The notes beneath the pieces are model-generated. The model saw only the letters and a list, made by a program, of their open reading frames with translations, was not told the origin of the DNA and ran no database searches. Shown here piece after piece: positions 34,691 through 43,341 of a DNA stretch of 64,000 nucleotides. Source of the stretch: Cellulophaga lytica DSM 7489 (lineage in GTDB: Bacteria; Bacteroidota; Bacteroidia; Flavobacteriales; Flavobacteriaceae); NCBI RefSeq assembly GCF_000190595.1, contig NC_015167.1, positions 2,836,501 to 2,900,500 of the forward strand. The letters run 5' to 3'. Both the position numbers and the translations under genes were made by a program. Position 1 is the stretch's first letter, and every line of letters starts with the position of its first letter.

Positions 34691-35590
34691 TTAATCTAAA
34701 AAAGAACGGTTGTAGCTAAACGGATTGCTTTTGTTTGGATCTACGGTTACTTCTACAGCTCTGTGTCCGCCATCTATTTGTACGCGTGTAATATTTTTTT
34801 CTGGCCAAGGTTTGTTGGTAAACCAAACGTGTCCGTCTCCTTGCAAATAAAGTATAGGTTTGTTAAACTCAGCTGCACTGCTTCTAAATACATTAGTAAA
34901 AGTATTAAACTTTGTTGCGTCTCCTTCAGTAATATTTGCGTGTCCAAAAACAACAACAGCATTTACATTGTCTTTTTCTGCTTGCAGGTGTTGTTGCACC
35001 CAATTGGCATCATCTGTTAACCTTGTTTCCCATTCGGTTTGGTTGTGCACATTACTACCTACTATATTAATACCTAAAAAAAGAACTTTATTCTGTATCC
35101 AACTAAAATTTTCTGGGCGTTTTTGTTGGTAGGTAATAGTAGGGCTAAAGCTCCAGTTTGTATTAAATTTTAAAAAGTGTTTGTTCCAATAGGCTAAACC
35201 TTGTTCTGGGTTTGTACAGTCGTTATATTCATTATCACCTAAAACAATAAAAGTAGGGGCCGTAAATTGCTTTAAAAGGTTGCTTACATCTACATACACA
35301 TCTTCTGTACAAGCCTCTGCGCCTGGCTTTATATCTCCAACGTGAATTACAAAACTAGATTTAGCTTTTGCATTATGTGCTGCAATTACTTTGGGTAAAG
35401 AATCTCTTTGAAAATCATTATAAGGCACATCACCAATAGCAGTAAAAATAACTGGTTCTATAGTTTTTGGGTCTTCATTTGGTTCACTACTATCATTGTT
35501 AGAGTCACTAGCGCAAGACATAGTTTGTGTTGCTAAAAATACAAATACTACGAGTTTAAATAATAAAGGTTGGCGGTTAATGATTATCAT
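34691..35590 (-). CDS. Metallophosphoesterase lipoprotein
   Basis: A 299-residue lipoprotein (Cys26 in QTMSCASDSN) of the calcineurin-like phosphoesterase superfamily. Metal-binding motifs appear in order: IGDVPYND, VIHVGDIKPG, VLGDNEYNDC, VVFGHANI and QGDGHVW. It should hydrolyse phosphomonoesters or diesters outside the cytoplasm; the substrate is unknown. It is followed by the tandem repeat region rather than a clear terminator. Confidence 0.87.
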   Translation of the reverse strand: MIIINRQPLLFKLVVFVFLATQTMSCASDSNNDSSEPNEDPKTIEPVIFTAIGDVPYNDFQRDSLPKVIAAHNAKAKSSFVIHVGDIKPGAEACTEDVYVDVSNLLKQFTAPTFIVLGDNEYNDCTNPEQGLAYWNKHFLKFNTNWSFSPTITYQQKRPENFSWIQNKVLFLGINIVGSNVHNQTEWETRLTDDANWVQQHLQAEKDNVNAVVVFGHANITEGDATKFNTFTNVFRSSAAEFNKPILYLQGDGHVWFTNKPWPEKNITRVQIDGGHRAVEVTVDPNKSNPFSYNRSFLD

Positions 35591-35644
35591 ACTTAAAAAT
35601 ACAAAATAAAATGGTAGTTGCTTGACTTACAGTAAGAACCCGTG

Positions 35645-36241
35645 TTATTTTTTCATATGTTTAGCAATTTCCTTGGCACTTGGATCTCTTTTTTCTAACT
35701 CTTCAATTATTTTTGGTTTGTCTTCTTCTCGTGTTTGTGATAGTTTGTACGTTGCTTGTATGTCTGTAATTTCAATCTCAAAAGCAACAATACCATTTAC
35801 TTGTGCTAATGTACCTTTAGATAGGTTGTTTAAATGTAACGGGCATTCTGATGCTTGCTCGTACTTATCAACCAAATTATGCAATCCTTCCATAGCTGTA
35901 TCTTTGTCTACAATGGTAATTTTGCCATAAATGTGTACAGCAATGTAGTTCCAGGTAGGTACTTCCTCGTTTTTGTACCATGATGATGATACATAACTAT
36001 GTGGTCCATTAAAAATACATAGTACTTCTGGTGTTTCTTTAAAATTATGCCATTGCGGATTAGCTTTAGCAATATGCCCTACAAGTATATCCTTGCCGTT
36101 TTTTGTATGTAACTCTAAAGGTATATGTGTAGCCCAAGGCTTACCATTAGTTTGGTTTACTAAAATGCCAAAACTATTATTTTTAATAAAGTTTTTTACT
36201 TCTTCTGTATTATTGTTTTGGTAGCTTGGTGGTATGTACAT
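35645..36241 (-). CDS. FMN-binding PaiB-like protein
   Basis: A 198-residue split-barrel flavin-binding protein of the PaiB family. It begins MYIPPSYQNNNTEEVKNFIK and contains PWATHIPLEL, VGHIAKANPQW and WNYIAVHIYGK, the family's FMN-site regions. PaiB was described in Bacillus as a negative regulator of sporulation and protease genes; here it is more likely a flavoprotein of unknown role. Its ATG directly abuts the stop of the downstream EEP hydrolase region, suggesting co-transcription with that gene and rluF. Confidence 0.87.
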   Translation of the reverse strand: MYIPPSYQNNNTEEVKNFIKNNSFGILVNQTNGKPWATHIPLELHTKNGKDILVGHIAKANPQWHNFKETPEVLCIFNGPHSYVSSSWYKNEEVPTWNYIAVHIYGKITIVDKDTAMEGLHNLVDKYEQASECPLHLNNLSKGTLAQVNGIVAFEIEITDIQATYKLSQTREEDKPKIIEELEKRDPSAKEIAKHMKK

Positions 36242-37081
36242 TTATTCTTTTATTACTGTTGCTAATACGGGTAAATGGTCTGATATGTGTTTGTTGTTAT
36301 CTAGCCTGTCATCTATAACTTTTACAGATAAAACGTTTAGGTTTTTAGCAAAAACATAGTCTATTCTGTGGTCTAAAATACGGTTTGTAAACCCATTAAA
36401 AGTACCTTTTGGTCCGTAAGGAGTAGTTAAGCTATTTGTATAACTGTCTGGTATGTAGTTTGTAATTGTAGTAATAGCCTCTGTGGTAGGTGTTACATTA
36501 AAATCGCCCATTAAAATAACTGGGTAGTTTTTGGTGTTTAGGTTCTTTATTTTTTCTACAATTAATTTGGCAGAATTTTTACGAGCTTCTACACCAATAT
36601 GGTCAAAGTGAGCATTAAAAACCCAGTAATACTGTTTTGTTTTTTTATGTTGAAATAGCCCGTAAGTACAAATACGTTCCATTGCAGCATCCCAACCAAC
36701 AGAAATTTTGTTAGGTGTTGTAGATAGCCAAAATGTATTAGATTTTATAACCTTAAAATTATTTTTATTGTAGTAAATGGCACTGTATTCTCCTTTTTGT
36801 TTACCATCATCTCTACCAACGCCTATGTAATTATAGTTAGGTAAATTAGAGTCTAAATAACTAACCTGGTTATGTAAACCTTCTTGTATGCCTAAAAAAG
36901 ACGGACTATAATGTTGTATTAGAGCTGCCATTTTAGCTTTACGAAAATTCCAGTTGTTTATGGTATCACTAGTATTGTCATACTTAATATTGTATGTCAT
37001 TGCTTTTACAGACTGGCACAGAGCTTTTGTAGTAGTAAAAGAAAATATAAGTACTAGTACAATAATAATTCTTTTATTCAT
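36242..37081 (-). CDS. Secreted endonuclease/exonuclease/phosphatase family protein
   Basis: A 279-residue EEP-fold hydrolase with a signal peptide (about 1-22, IIIVLVLIFSFTTTKALCQS). Motifs are FLGIQEGLHNQ (metal-binding Glu), FNAHFDH, LMGDFNVTP and the C-terminal SDHLPVLA (catalytic His). The family cleaves phosphodiesters in nucleic acids, lipids or sugars; being exported, it probably acts on extracellular substrates. Its ATG overlaps the upstream rluF-type gene by 8 bp and its stop abuts the PaiB-like gene. Confidence 0.9.
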   Translation of the reverse strand: MNKRIIIVLVLIFSFTTTKALCQSVKAMTYNIKYDNTSDTINNWNFRKAKMAALIQHYSPSFLGIQEGLHNQVSYLDSNLPNYNYIGVGRDDGKQKGEYSAIYYNKNNFKVIKSNTFWLSTTPNKISVGWDAAMERICTYGLFQHKKTKQYYWVFNAHFDHIGVEARKNSAKLIVEKIKNLNTKNYPVILMGDFNVTPTTEAITTITNYIPDSYTNSLTTPYGPKGTFNGFTNRILDHRIDYVFAKNLNVLSVKVIDDRLDNNKHISDHLPVLATVIKE

Positions 37082-37811
37082 CTTTGTAGGTTTTAGCAGA
37101 AGTTGATACTAATCTATTAATTTCTTTTAATTCTTCTTTAGTAAACTCACGGTATGTACCAACAGGCATATCTAAAGAAATGTTCATTATACGCACACGT
37201 TTTAGTTTTACAACATTGTATCCTAAATACTCTGTCATTCTCCTAATTTGTCTGTTTAAACCTTGAGTAAGTATAATTCTAAACTCGTATTTACTTAATT
37301 TTTCTACTTTACATTTTCTGGTAATAGTATCTAAAATAGGAATACCGTTACTCATTTGGTGTACAAAATCATCTGTAATAATATTGTCTACTTTAACAAT
37401 GTATTCTTTCTCGTGATGATTTCTAGCGCGTAGAATTTTGTTTACTATGTCACCATCATTAGTTAAAAAAATTAAACCTTCACTAGGTTTATCTAATCTA
37501 CCAATAGGAAAAATACGCTTAGGGTAATTTATATAGTCTATAATATTATCTTTTTCTACACGTGTATCTGTAGTACAAACAATGCCAACGGGTTTGTTAA
37601 ATGCTAGGTACACAAAATCTTCTTTAGACTCAGATATTAGCTCTCCATCTACACGTACTTCATCTGTAGGAATAATTTTGGTGCCCATTTCTGGTATTTT
37701 TCCGTTAATGGTTACACGCCCTTGGTCTATAAGCTTGTCTGCCGCCCGGCGAGAGCAATAACCAACTTCACTTAGGTATTTGTTAATTCTGGTAGCCTGT
37801 ATTTCTTTCAT
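37074..37811 (-). CDS. rluF: RluF-type 23S rRNA pseudouridine synthase
   Basis: A 245-residue pseudouridine synthase with an N-terminal S4 RNA-binding domain (ATRINKYLSEVGYCSRRAAD) and the RsuA/RluF catalytic signature GRLDKPSEGLIFLTNDGD, whose Asp is the nucleophile. The C-terminal GLNRQIRRMTEYLGYNVVKL is typical. RluF in E. coli modifies U2604 of 23S rRNA; the exact target here is inferred. It heads a run with the EEP hydrolase (8-bp overlap) and the PaiB-like gene. Confidence 0.88.
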   Translation of the reverse strand: MKEIQATRINKYLSEVGYCSRRAADKLIDQGRVTINGKIPEMGTKIIPTDEVRVDGELISESKEDFVYLAFNKPVGIVCTTDTRVEKDNIIDYINYPKRIFPIGRLDKPSEGLIFLTNDGDIVNKILRARNHHEKEYIVKVDNIITDDFVHQMSNGIPILDTITRKCKVEKLSKYEFRIILTQGLNRQIRRMTEYLGYNVVKLKRVRIMNISLDMPVGTYREFTKEELKEINRLVSTSAKTYKDE

Positions 37812-37953
37812 TATAATAACTTCTATGGTAGCAAAGATAGTAGATTGTTTTACTTATTACCTCTAAAAGTTATGGGTTTTGTTGCTTACAAAGGGGTACT
37901 GCGTTAGTTTTTTACAACTCATCTGCAAATATTTACAATTGGGTTTTAAATTA

Positions 37954-37984
37954 TTTGTGTTAAGGAACTAATACCCCAACTTTG
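37954..37984 (+). promoter_or_regulatory. Candidate promoter of the 2TM kinase operon
   Basis: TTTG (37954-37957) and CAACTTTG (37977-37984) are 19 bases apart, close to the -33/-7 consensus, 54 bases before the kinase ATG. The -7 differs from TAnnTTTG at its first base. Confidence 0.4.
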
Positions 37985-38038
37985 TAGCAGATAAGAACAG
38001 TAAATATTTACTAAATTAGAGCCAAATCAGATTTTAAA

Positions 38039-39361
38039 ATGTTCAATATAAAAAAGATATTAAAAATAAGTATTTACATAACAGTTGTAATATCTGTTAT
38101 AAATGTACTTGGTAGTATAGGTGATGGCTTTTCATTAATAAAAACATTGCGTGGTATAGCAATTACCTTTCTTTATTCTTTTGTTTTAAGCGTGGTAAAT
38201 TCATACTACTTTCAATATATATCTAACATTTATAGCTGGGAAGAGCAACCTAAAAAGAGATTGTGGCTTGGTGCATTAGGGTCTGTAGTACTAACAGTTA
38301 TTGCTTTTGCAATTGTAAAATTTATAATTGCTATTGTGCTTTTTGGTACTAGCGTAGAGTACTATGTAAACAACCAAACGTTGTCTCCTTATATGATAGC
38401 TATACTAATATCTATAGTGGTTTCATTAGCATTGCATGCTTATTACTTTTACAAGTACATACAAGACTCTAAAATAAAAGAACAAAAAATAATAGCAGGT
38501 ACAGCATCTGCAAAGTTTGATGCTTTAAAAAATCAGTTAGATCCACATTTTTTATTTAATAGTTTAAATGTGTTAACTAGTTTAATAGAGGAAGATCCTT
38601 TTCAGGCTCAAAAGTTTACCACATCATTATCTAAAGTATACAGGTATGTATTAGAACAAAAAAATAAAGATTTGGTAACTGTAGATGAAGAGTTGCAATT
38701 TGCTAAAACGTACATACGCTTATTAAAAATGAGATTTGAAGATAGTATTGTTTTTGAAGTACCTGAAAAAAGTAGCAATCCAGATGCCAAAATAATACCG
38801 CTATCACTGCAATTATTGTTAGAAAATGCAGTAAAACACAATATAGTATCATCTAACAAGCCTTTACATTTAAAGGTAGAAGAGATAGACAATATGCTAA
38901 TTGTAAGTAACAATTTGCAAGAGAAAAAAGTAGTTAAAAAAAGTAGTGGTGTTGGACTAAAAAACATACACCAACGCTACCAAATGTTAACAGACAGAAC
39001 AGTAATTATTAATAAAGGCGAAACAGAATTTAGTGTTCATTTGCCAATTTTAACCAAACAAGTATCAACTATGGAAACGCAAAAAGTACATTTAGACGAA
39101 AAACGCTATCAAAGAGCAAAAGAAAGAGTAGAAAAAATTAAAGGATTTACATATAACCTAGTAGCATATTGTTTTGTTATCCCTTTTTTAATATGGTTAA
39201 ACTACCAAACAACAGATTTTCCTTGGTCGGTTTTTCCTGCCTTTGGCTGGGGATTAGGGCTTACAGCACACGGTATGGAAGCCTTTGGCTACAACCCATT
39301 ATTTGGTAAAAATTGGGAAAACCGTAAGATTAAAGAATATATGGAGGACGATAAATTTTAA
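38039..39361 (+). CDS. LytS-type sensor histidine kinase with C-terminal 2TM domain
   Basis: A 440-residue kinase. Residues 1-140 hold four membrane helices, the His_kinase domain has H170 in NQLDPHFLFNSLNVLTSL, and the ATPase domain shows LQLLLENAVKHN and SGVGLKNIHQRY. Residues about 355-440 form a 2TM domain: YQRAKERVEKIKGFTYNLVA, FPAFGWGLGLTAHGMEAFGY, then NWENRKIKEYM. LytS-type kinases phosphorylate LytTR-type regulators; one is encoded 1.1 kb downstream after three stand-alone 2TM proteins. This is a fusion of kinase and accessory domain. The signal is unknown. Confidence 0.92.
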   Translation: MFNIKKILKISIYITVVISVINVLGSIGDGFSLIKTLRGIAITFLYSFVLSVVNSYYFQYISNIYSWEEQPKKRLWLGALGSVVLTVIAFAIVKFIIAIVLFGTSVEYYVNNQTLSPYMIAILISIVVSLALHAYYFYKYIQDSKIKEQKIIAGTASAKFDALKNQLDPHFLFNSLNVLTSLIEEDPFQAQKFTTSLSKVYRYVLEQKNKDLVTVDEELQFAKTYIRLLKMRFEDSIVFEVPEKSSNPDAKIIPLSLQLLLENAVKHNIVSSNKPLHLKVEEIDNMLIVSNNLQEKKVVKKSSGVGLKNIHQRYQMLTDRTVIINKGETEFSVHLPILTKQVSTMETQKVHLDEKRYQRAKERVEKIKGFTYNLVAYCFVIPFLIWLNYQTTDFPWSVFPAFGWGLGLTAHGMEAFGYNPLFGKNWENRKIKEYMEDDKF

Positions 39362-39394
39362 AAAAGAAATAATTAACCAACTAAAAATACAACT

Positions 39395-39700
39395 ATGGAG
39401 ATTAATACTAACCAAGATAAATACACAAGAGCTAAAGAGCGTGTAAAAGATGAAAAAGAGTTTTATAACAAAGTAATTTCGTCTGTATTTACAATAGCTA
39501 TAGTAGCATCAATTAATTATTACCTAAACGAGTTTAGCAACCCTTGGTTTTTGTGGGTAGTATTAGGCTTAAGCATTAGTCTTATTTTTAAAGCAATAAA
39601 AGTATTTAGCTTTTTTCCGTTTATGGGTAGAGACTGGGAACAAAAGAAAATTAACCAGTTAATGAAAGAGGAAGAAGAAACAAGTAAAAAATGGAGGTAA
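39395..39700 (+). CDS. 2TM domain protein
   Basis: A 101-residue protein of the 2TM family: amphipathic start KYTRAKERVKDEKEFYNKVI, two membrane helices (SVFTIAIVASINYYL and WFLWVVLGLSISLIFKAI) and the end RDWEQKKINQLM. It is the most divergent of the four 2TM domains here, with the second-helix HG motif replaced. It lies 33 bp after the kinase stop. It may assist or restrain the kinase by membrane contact; no direct evidence. Confidence 0.88.
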   Translation: MEINTNQDKYTRAKERVKDEKEFYNKVISSVFTIAIVASINYYLNEFSNPWFLWVVLGLSISLIFKAIKVFSFFPFMGRDWEQKKINQLMKEEEETSKKWR

Positions 39701-40032
39701 TGGAAAACTATAATGAGCAATACAGAAACGAAAAGCTAGAGAGGGCTAAAGAAAAAATAAAAGAATTAAAAGGCTTTTACATACATTTTACGGTTTATGT
39801 TATTGTAAACCTATTTATTTTAGGATCTATTGTTGTTAACTCTGGATGGGATGCCTTTTTTAATATAGGAACATATTTTACTCCGTTCTTTTGGGGATTA
39901 GGTATAGTAGGACACTATTCTAAAGTAAGCGGCTCATTACCATTTTTTAGTAAAGATTGGGAAAACCGTCAGATTGAAAAGTATATGGAAAAAGAAAAAA
40001 GAGAGTCAGAAGACTTTTTAAAAAAGAAATAA
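39700..40032 (+). CDS. 2TM domain protein
   Basis: A 110-residue 2TM protein: LERAKEKIKELKGFYIHFTV, two helices (YVIVNLFILGSIVV and FTPFFWGLGIVGHY) and SKDWENRQIEKYM. Its ATG at 39700 overlaps the previous stop as TAATG; an in-frame ATG at 39691 would add three residues. Translational coupling with the neighbour is likely. Confidence 0.9.
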   Translation: MENYNEQYRNEKLERAKEKIKELKGFYIHFTVYVIVNLFILGSIVVNSGWDAFFNIGTYFTPFFWGLGIVGHYSKVSGSLPFFSKDWENRQIEKYMEKEKRESEDFLKKK

Positions 40033-40033
40033 G

Positions 40034-40375
40034 ATGAAAAAAGCACCATTAAGTAAGTTAGAAAGAGCAGAGAAAAAAGTAAAAGAAATTAAAGATTTTT
40101 ACAACCATTTGGGATGGTTTTTGGTAGTAAATATTGTAGTGCTAATTGTTAGGTTTAGACTGTTTGATATTTTTCCTGTAGAATCTATTTCTGTAGGAAA
40201 AAACATCTCTACTTGGATAGATGTTAATATGACGGTAATGCCATTACTTTGGTTATTTGGATTAACCTGCCACGGACTATATGTTTTTAAAGATAAGTTC
40301 CGTTTTTTTAAAGATTGGGAACAACGACAAATTGAAAAGTATATGGAAGAAGATGAGCAAACAAAATACTTGTAG
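40034..40375 (+). CDS. 2TM domain protein
   Basis: A 113-residue 2TM protein: KLERAEKKVKEIKDFYNHLG, helices WFLVVNIVVLIVRF and MPLLWLFGLTCHGLYVF, then KDWEQRQIEKYMEED. It starts one base after the previous stop. With a longer inter-helix loop than its neighbours, it completes a run of three stand-alone 2TM genes between the kinase and regulator. Confidence 0.9.
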   Translation: MKKAPLSKLERAEKKVKEIKDFYNHLGWFLVVNIVVLIVRFRLFDIFPVESISVGKNISTWIDVNMTVMPLLWLFGLTCHGLYVFKDKFRFFKDWEQRQIEKYMEEDEQTKYL

Positions 40376-40466
40376 TAAGTAAATAAAATTAATTTTTAAA
40401 AAGTAGAATTGGCATCATTAATATAATTTTTTTCTATTTTGCCATCACCATAAAATAACCAAACCA

Positions 40467-41222
40467 ATGAATGTAATAATTATTGAAGATGAAAAACCAG
40501 CAGCAAGAAGACTAAGTAGGTTGCTTGCAGAATTAAATGTAACAGTCTCTACAATGTTACACTCGGTTGAAGAATCTATAATTTGGTTTAATGAGAATGA
40601 TCATCCAGATTTAATTTTTTTAGACATACAATTATCTGATGGTTTGTCTTTTGAAATTTTTGATCAGGTAAATGTAAAAAGTGCTATTATTTTTACTACT
40701 GCTTATGATGAATATGCACTACAAGCTTTTAAGTTAAATAGTATAGATTATTTACTAAAACCTATAGATGATGAAGAGCTAGAAGTTGCCGTAAATAAGT
40801 ATAAAAATATGACTGCTTCTAAAACTAAAATAGCTGTAGATTTTGAAGACATAAAAAAGCTACTTGTAAACCCAATTGAACGTGAGTATAAAAAACGATT
40901 TACAGTTAAAGTTGGGCAGCACATAAAAATTATTAATGCAGACGAAATAGAATGTTTTTTTAGTGAAAACAAAGGAACCTATGCTGCTACAGCAGACGGT
41001 AGAAATTACTTGTTAGATGTTACCTTAGAAAATTTAGAGTCTGAGCTAGAACCTAAAAATTTCTTTAGAGTAAGTCGTAAATTTTACGTTAATGTAAACT
41101 ATATAAAAGATATTGTATCTTACACAAATTCTAGGCTAAAAATTGTATTAAATAAGTATAACGACTCAGAAATTATAGTAAGCAGAGAAAAGGTAAAGGA
41201 CTTTAAGTTATGGTTAGAATAA
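40467..41222 (+). CDS. LytTR response regulator
   Basis: A 251-residue response regulator: receiver domain with acidic IIIEDEKPAARR, phospho-acceptor D53 (LIFLDIQLSDG) and K (SIDYLLKPIDDEE), then a LytTR DNA-binding domain (about 140-250, RFTVKVGQHIKIINADEIECF). It is the cognate partner of the kinase at the start of this cluster. The 91-bp gap after the last 2TM gene leaves room for a separate promoter. Target promoters are unknown. Confidence 0.94.
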   Translation: MNVIIIEDEKPAARRLSRLLAELNVTVSTMLHSVEESIIWFNENDHPDLIFLDIQLSDGLSFEIFDQVNVKSAIIFTTAYDEYALQAFKLNSIDYLLKPIDDEELEVAVNKYKNMTASKTKIAVDFEDIKKLLVNPIEREYKKRFTVKVGQHIKIINADEIECFFSENKGTYAATADGRNYLLDVTLENLESELEPKNFFRVSRKFYVNVNYIKDIVSYTNSRLKIVLNKYNDSEIIVSREKVKDFKLWLE

Positions 41223-41314
41223 GGTAGTTTAAATTACTGGAATTAAATTACTTGTTGTATTTAAATAACTAAGCATAAGTTTTATCTATATTAGCTTTTT
41301 TGTATAATTATAGC

Positions 41315-42499
41315 TTATTCTTCAATTCGGTTTTCATCAAAAGAAGAAGGTAGCAATTTAGGAATTAATTTAATAAAAATAGGTAGTAATATAGCACCTC
41401 CTGGTAACATAAATATTGCTAAAGAAGGTATACTTTTAAAAATATCTAATAGTTGGTTTTGTACTTTTCTCTTTTCTTCTACACTTAAATTTGTAGTAGT
41501 AGATTTAGATATTAATGCAACCAACTCTTTACTTTCTGCTAATTCTTTTTGTAACCTTTTGCTGTTTCTTAATATTAATTTGTTAGCAAATTTTGATGTG
41601 TTTTCATAAAATTTTTCAGCTAAATTATGGTCTTTTAAATGCGGAATTTTCTTTGCATTTTCCTTAAAAAAAACAGCAACTTTTTCAATAGATTTTTTAA
41701 CCTTATTTTCTTCTAAATTTAGATCTTTTGCAATACCAAAAACAAACTCAGATTCTTTGTAGTCTAATGTTAAATCTTCCCAAGCTGTCACGCAAATTAT
41801 ATCCATCAAATATTGGTATACTTCAGCCGAAAATTTATTAACCAAACGTTCTCTGTAATGCGCATCAAAATGATGATAATCGTCTGGTAAAAATGATAAT
41901 GAAGCAATAAATAAATAGCTTAAACGCTCATCATATTTTTGCTGTTGCTTAGAGTTTAAAGTGTGGTGAACTAAATTTATTAGAATATACTCTAGCTCTT
42001 CTGCATACTTTTTTAGATTCTTTTCTTCTTTTAAAAAACGTTTAAAAAGTAATACATCAACAAAAAGCAAGGTGTTTGTAACAGAACTTCCAAAGGTTTT
42101 GTTTATTAAATTATCCTCTAAAAAAACTCTAGATTTTAGTATAGCCTCTAATTTATTACTCGCTTTTGAACCTGTAAAAACTTTATCAAAAAAGCTAGAA
42201 TTTATGTCTAAAGCTTCATAAAAACGAATAGTTAAATCTATAAAATTGGCATAATTATAATCCTTTTTTTCTAATAAATATGTGAAATATAATGCGGAAA
42301 TTAGGTTGGCTTTTGCATTTTCATCTTCTGTTGGTGTATGGGTAATTGGTATAAAATGTAGCCATTTTACGTGAATTCCATATATAAAACCTGTAGTACA
42401 AAGACTACGGTATAAGTCATTAAAATTAGAGTAGACAACAGTACTATTGGTTACTATTTGTCCAAACTTATCTATCCAACCAGAAGCAGACGGGTTCAT
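41315..42499 (-). CDS. LETM1-related protein
   Basis: A 394-residue protein whose end (about 345-390, VQNQLLDIFKSIPSLAIFML, then ILLPIFIKLIPKLLPSSFDE) closely follows the LETM1 signature (FKDI..LIPF..LLP..LKLFP..LPSTF) of the mitochondrial inner-membrane ion-exchange protein. The rest is helical with no recognised domain. Similar flavobacterial proteins are annotated LETM1-related biofilm-associated. It has one hydrophobic segment near the C-terminus (IFMLPGGAILLPIFIKLI). It is monocistronic, convergent with the LytTR gene and divergent from the DUF4331 operon. Function is unknown. Confidence 0.8.
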   Translation of the reverse strand: MNPSASGWIDKFGQIVTNSTVVYSNFNDLYRSLCTTGFIYGIHVKWLHFIPITHTPTEDENAKANLISALYFTYLLEKKDYNYANFIDLTIRFYEALDINSSFFDKVFTGSKASNKLEAILKSRVFLEDNLINKTFGSSVTNTLLFVDVLLFKRFLKEEKNLKKYAEELEYILINLVHHTLNSKQQQKYDERLSYLFIASLSFLPDDYHHFDAHYRERLVNKFSAEVYQYLMDIICVTAWEDLTLDYKESEFVFGIAKDLNLEENKVKKSIEKVAVFFKENAKKIPHLKDHNLAEKFYENTSKFANKLILRNSKRLQKELAESKELVALISKSTTTNLSVEEKRKVQNQLLDIFKSIPSLAIFMLPGGAILLPIFIKLIPKLLPSSFDENRIEE

Positions 42500-42584
42500 A
42501 ACTTATTTTTTTGCTAAACTATATATTGTTTAGTTGCAATTTAGGGTTTATTTCTGTTTAACAAAATTTTAACAATTAAAAACC

Positions 42585-42609
42585 AAACCCTACTTTTTAA
42601 AGCTCCGTA
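42585..42609 (+). promoter_or_regulatory. ECF-type promoter of the DUF4331 operon
   Basis: AAACC (42585-42589), 16 bases, then CGTA (42606-42609) within CTCCGTAAGTAG, 33 bases before the ATG. The same AAACC-N16-CGTA and CTCCGTA-T/A-GTAG arrangement precedes the 47-residue gene at 45620. -35 AACC and -10 CGTA are typical of ECF sigma promoters. An 8-bp inverted repeat CCCTACTT/AAGTAGGG also spans it. Confidence 0.6.
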
Positions 42610-42642
42610 AGTAGGGGTGAATTATAATTAAAACATACTACA

Positions 42643-43320
42643 ATGAGAAAAAACAGAAATTTATTAGTTATATGCTTACTAGCAATAGTAGGTGTAGTAT
42701 TGGTAGCGGCAGATCATATAGATGCACCGTCTACTACAGGACAAACTGCAGATATTGCAGATTTTTATGCTTTTGAGCCTACAGAGGGATCTGACAATAC
42801 CGTATTTGTAGTAGACTTACAAACCAATGTTTTACCAGATTTAGCTTACGGTACTTTTGATGAAGGTGTACTAACAGAAATTAATATAGATAAAGATGGT
42901 GATTTAGTTGAAGATTTAGTAATACAAGCTATACCAAGAGACGGTGTTATGTACTTTTTTGGACCTATAGCACCATCTGCTACTGGTTTAAGTGGTGAGG
43001 TTATGGTAGACGCTCCATTAGGTTCAGTTGCTATATCTGGTGCTACTGCTACGGTAGAAGAACTATCTAATGGGGTAAAACTATTTGCAGGCCCAAGGCA
43101 AGATGCTTTCTTTTTTGACTTTACACAGTTTAATGCAGTTATAGGCGGTATGGCTCCAGAAGGTTTTAAGGCTGTAGGTGAGTCTACAGATACTTTTAAT
43201 GGTGCAAATACAATGTCTATTGCAATAGAAATTCCTAACACTATGTTGGGTACAACCACAGCTACTAATGCTTTAGGTTTAGAAGTGTACAAAACTTGGG
43301 TAACTACAAACAAAAAATAA
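42643..43320 (+). CDS. DUF4331 family protein, N-terminal half
   Basis: A 225-residue exported protein (hydrophobic start LLVICLLAIVGVVLVAADHI). It carries the N-terminal half of DUF4331: DHIDAPSTTGQTADIADFYA, then FVVDLQTNVLP, FFFDFTQFNAVIGG and MSIAIEIPNTML. It stops where whole DUF4331 proteins continue with Q-V-x-R-M-G; that segment opens the next gene. DUF4331 proteins are periplasmic or surface, of unknown role. It is preceded by an ECF-type promoter. Confidence 0.87.
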   Translation: MRKNRNLLVICLLAIVGVVLVAADHIDAPSTTGQTADIADFYAFEPTEGSDNTVFVVDLQTNVLPDLAYGTFDEGVLTEINIDKDGDLVEDLVIQAIPRDGVMYFFGPIAPSATGLSGEVMVDAPLGSVAISGATATVEELSNGVKLFAGPRQDAFFFDFTQFNAVIGGMAPEGFKAVGESTDTFNGANTMSIAIEIPNTMLGTTTATNALGLEVYKTWVTTNKK

Positions 43321-43341
43321 TAATACTAAAAACTTACAATT

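Noticed and set aside
42846-43313. 155-codon minus-strand frame inside the first DUF4331 gene
   Set aside because: Antisense shadow; the plus-strand protein has a signal peptide and family motifs.
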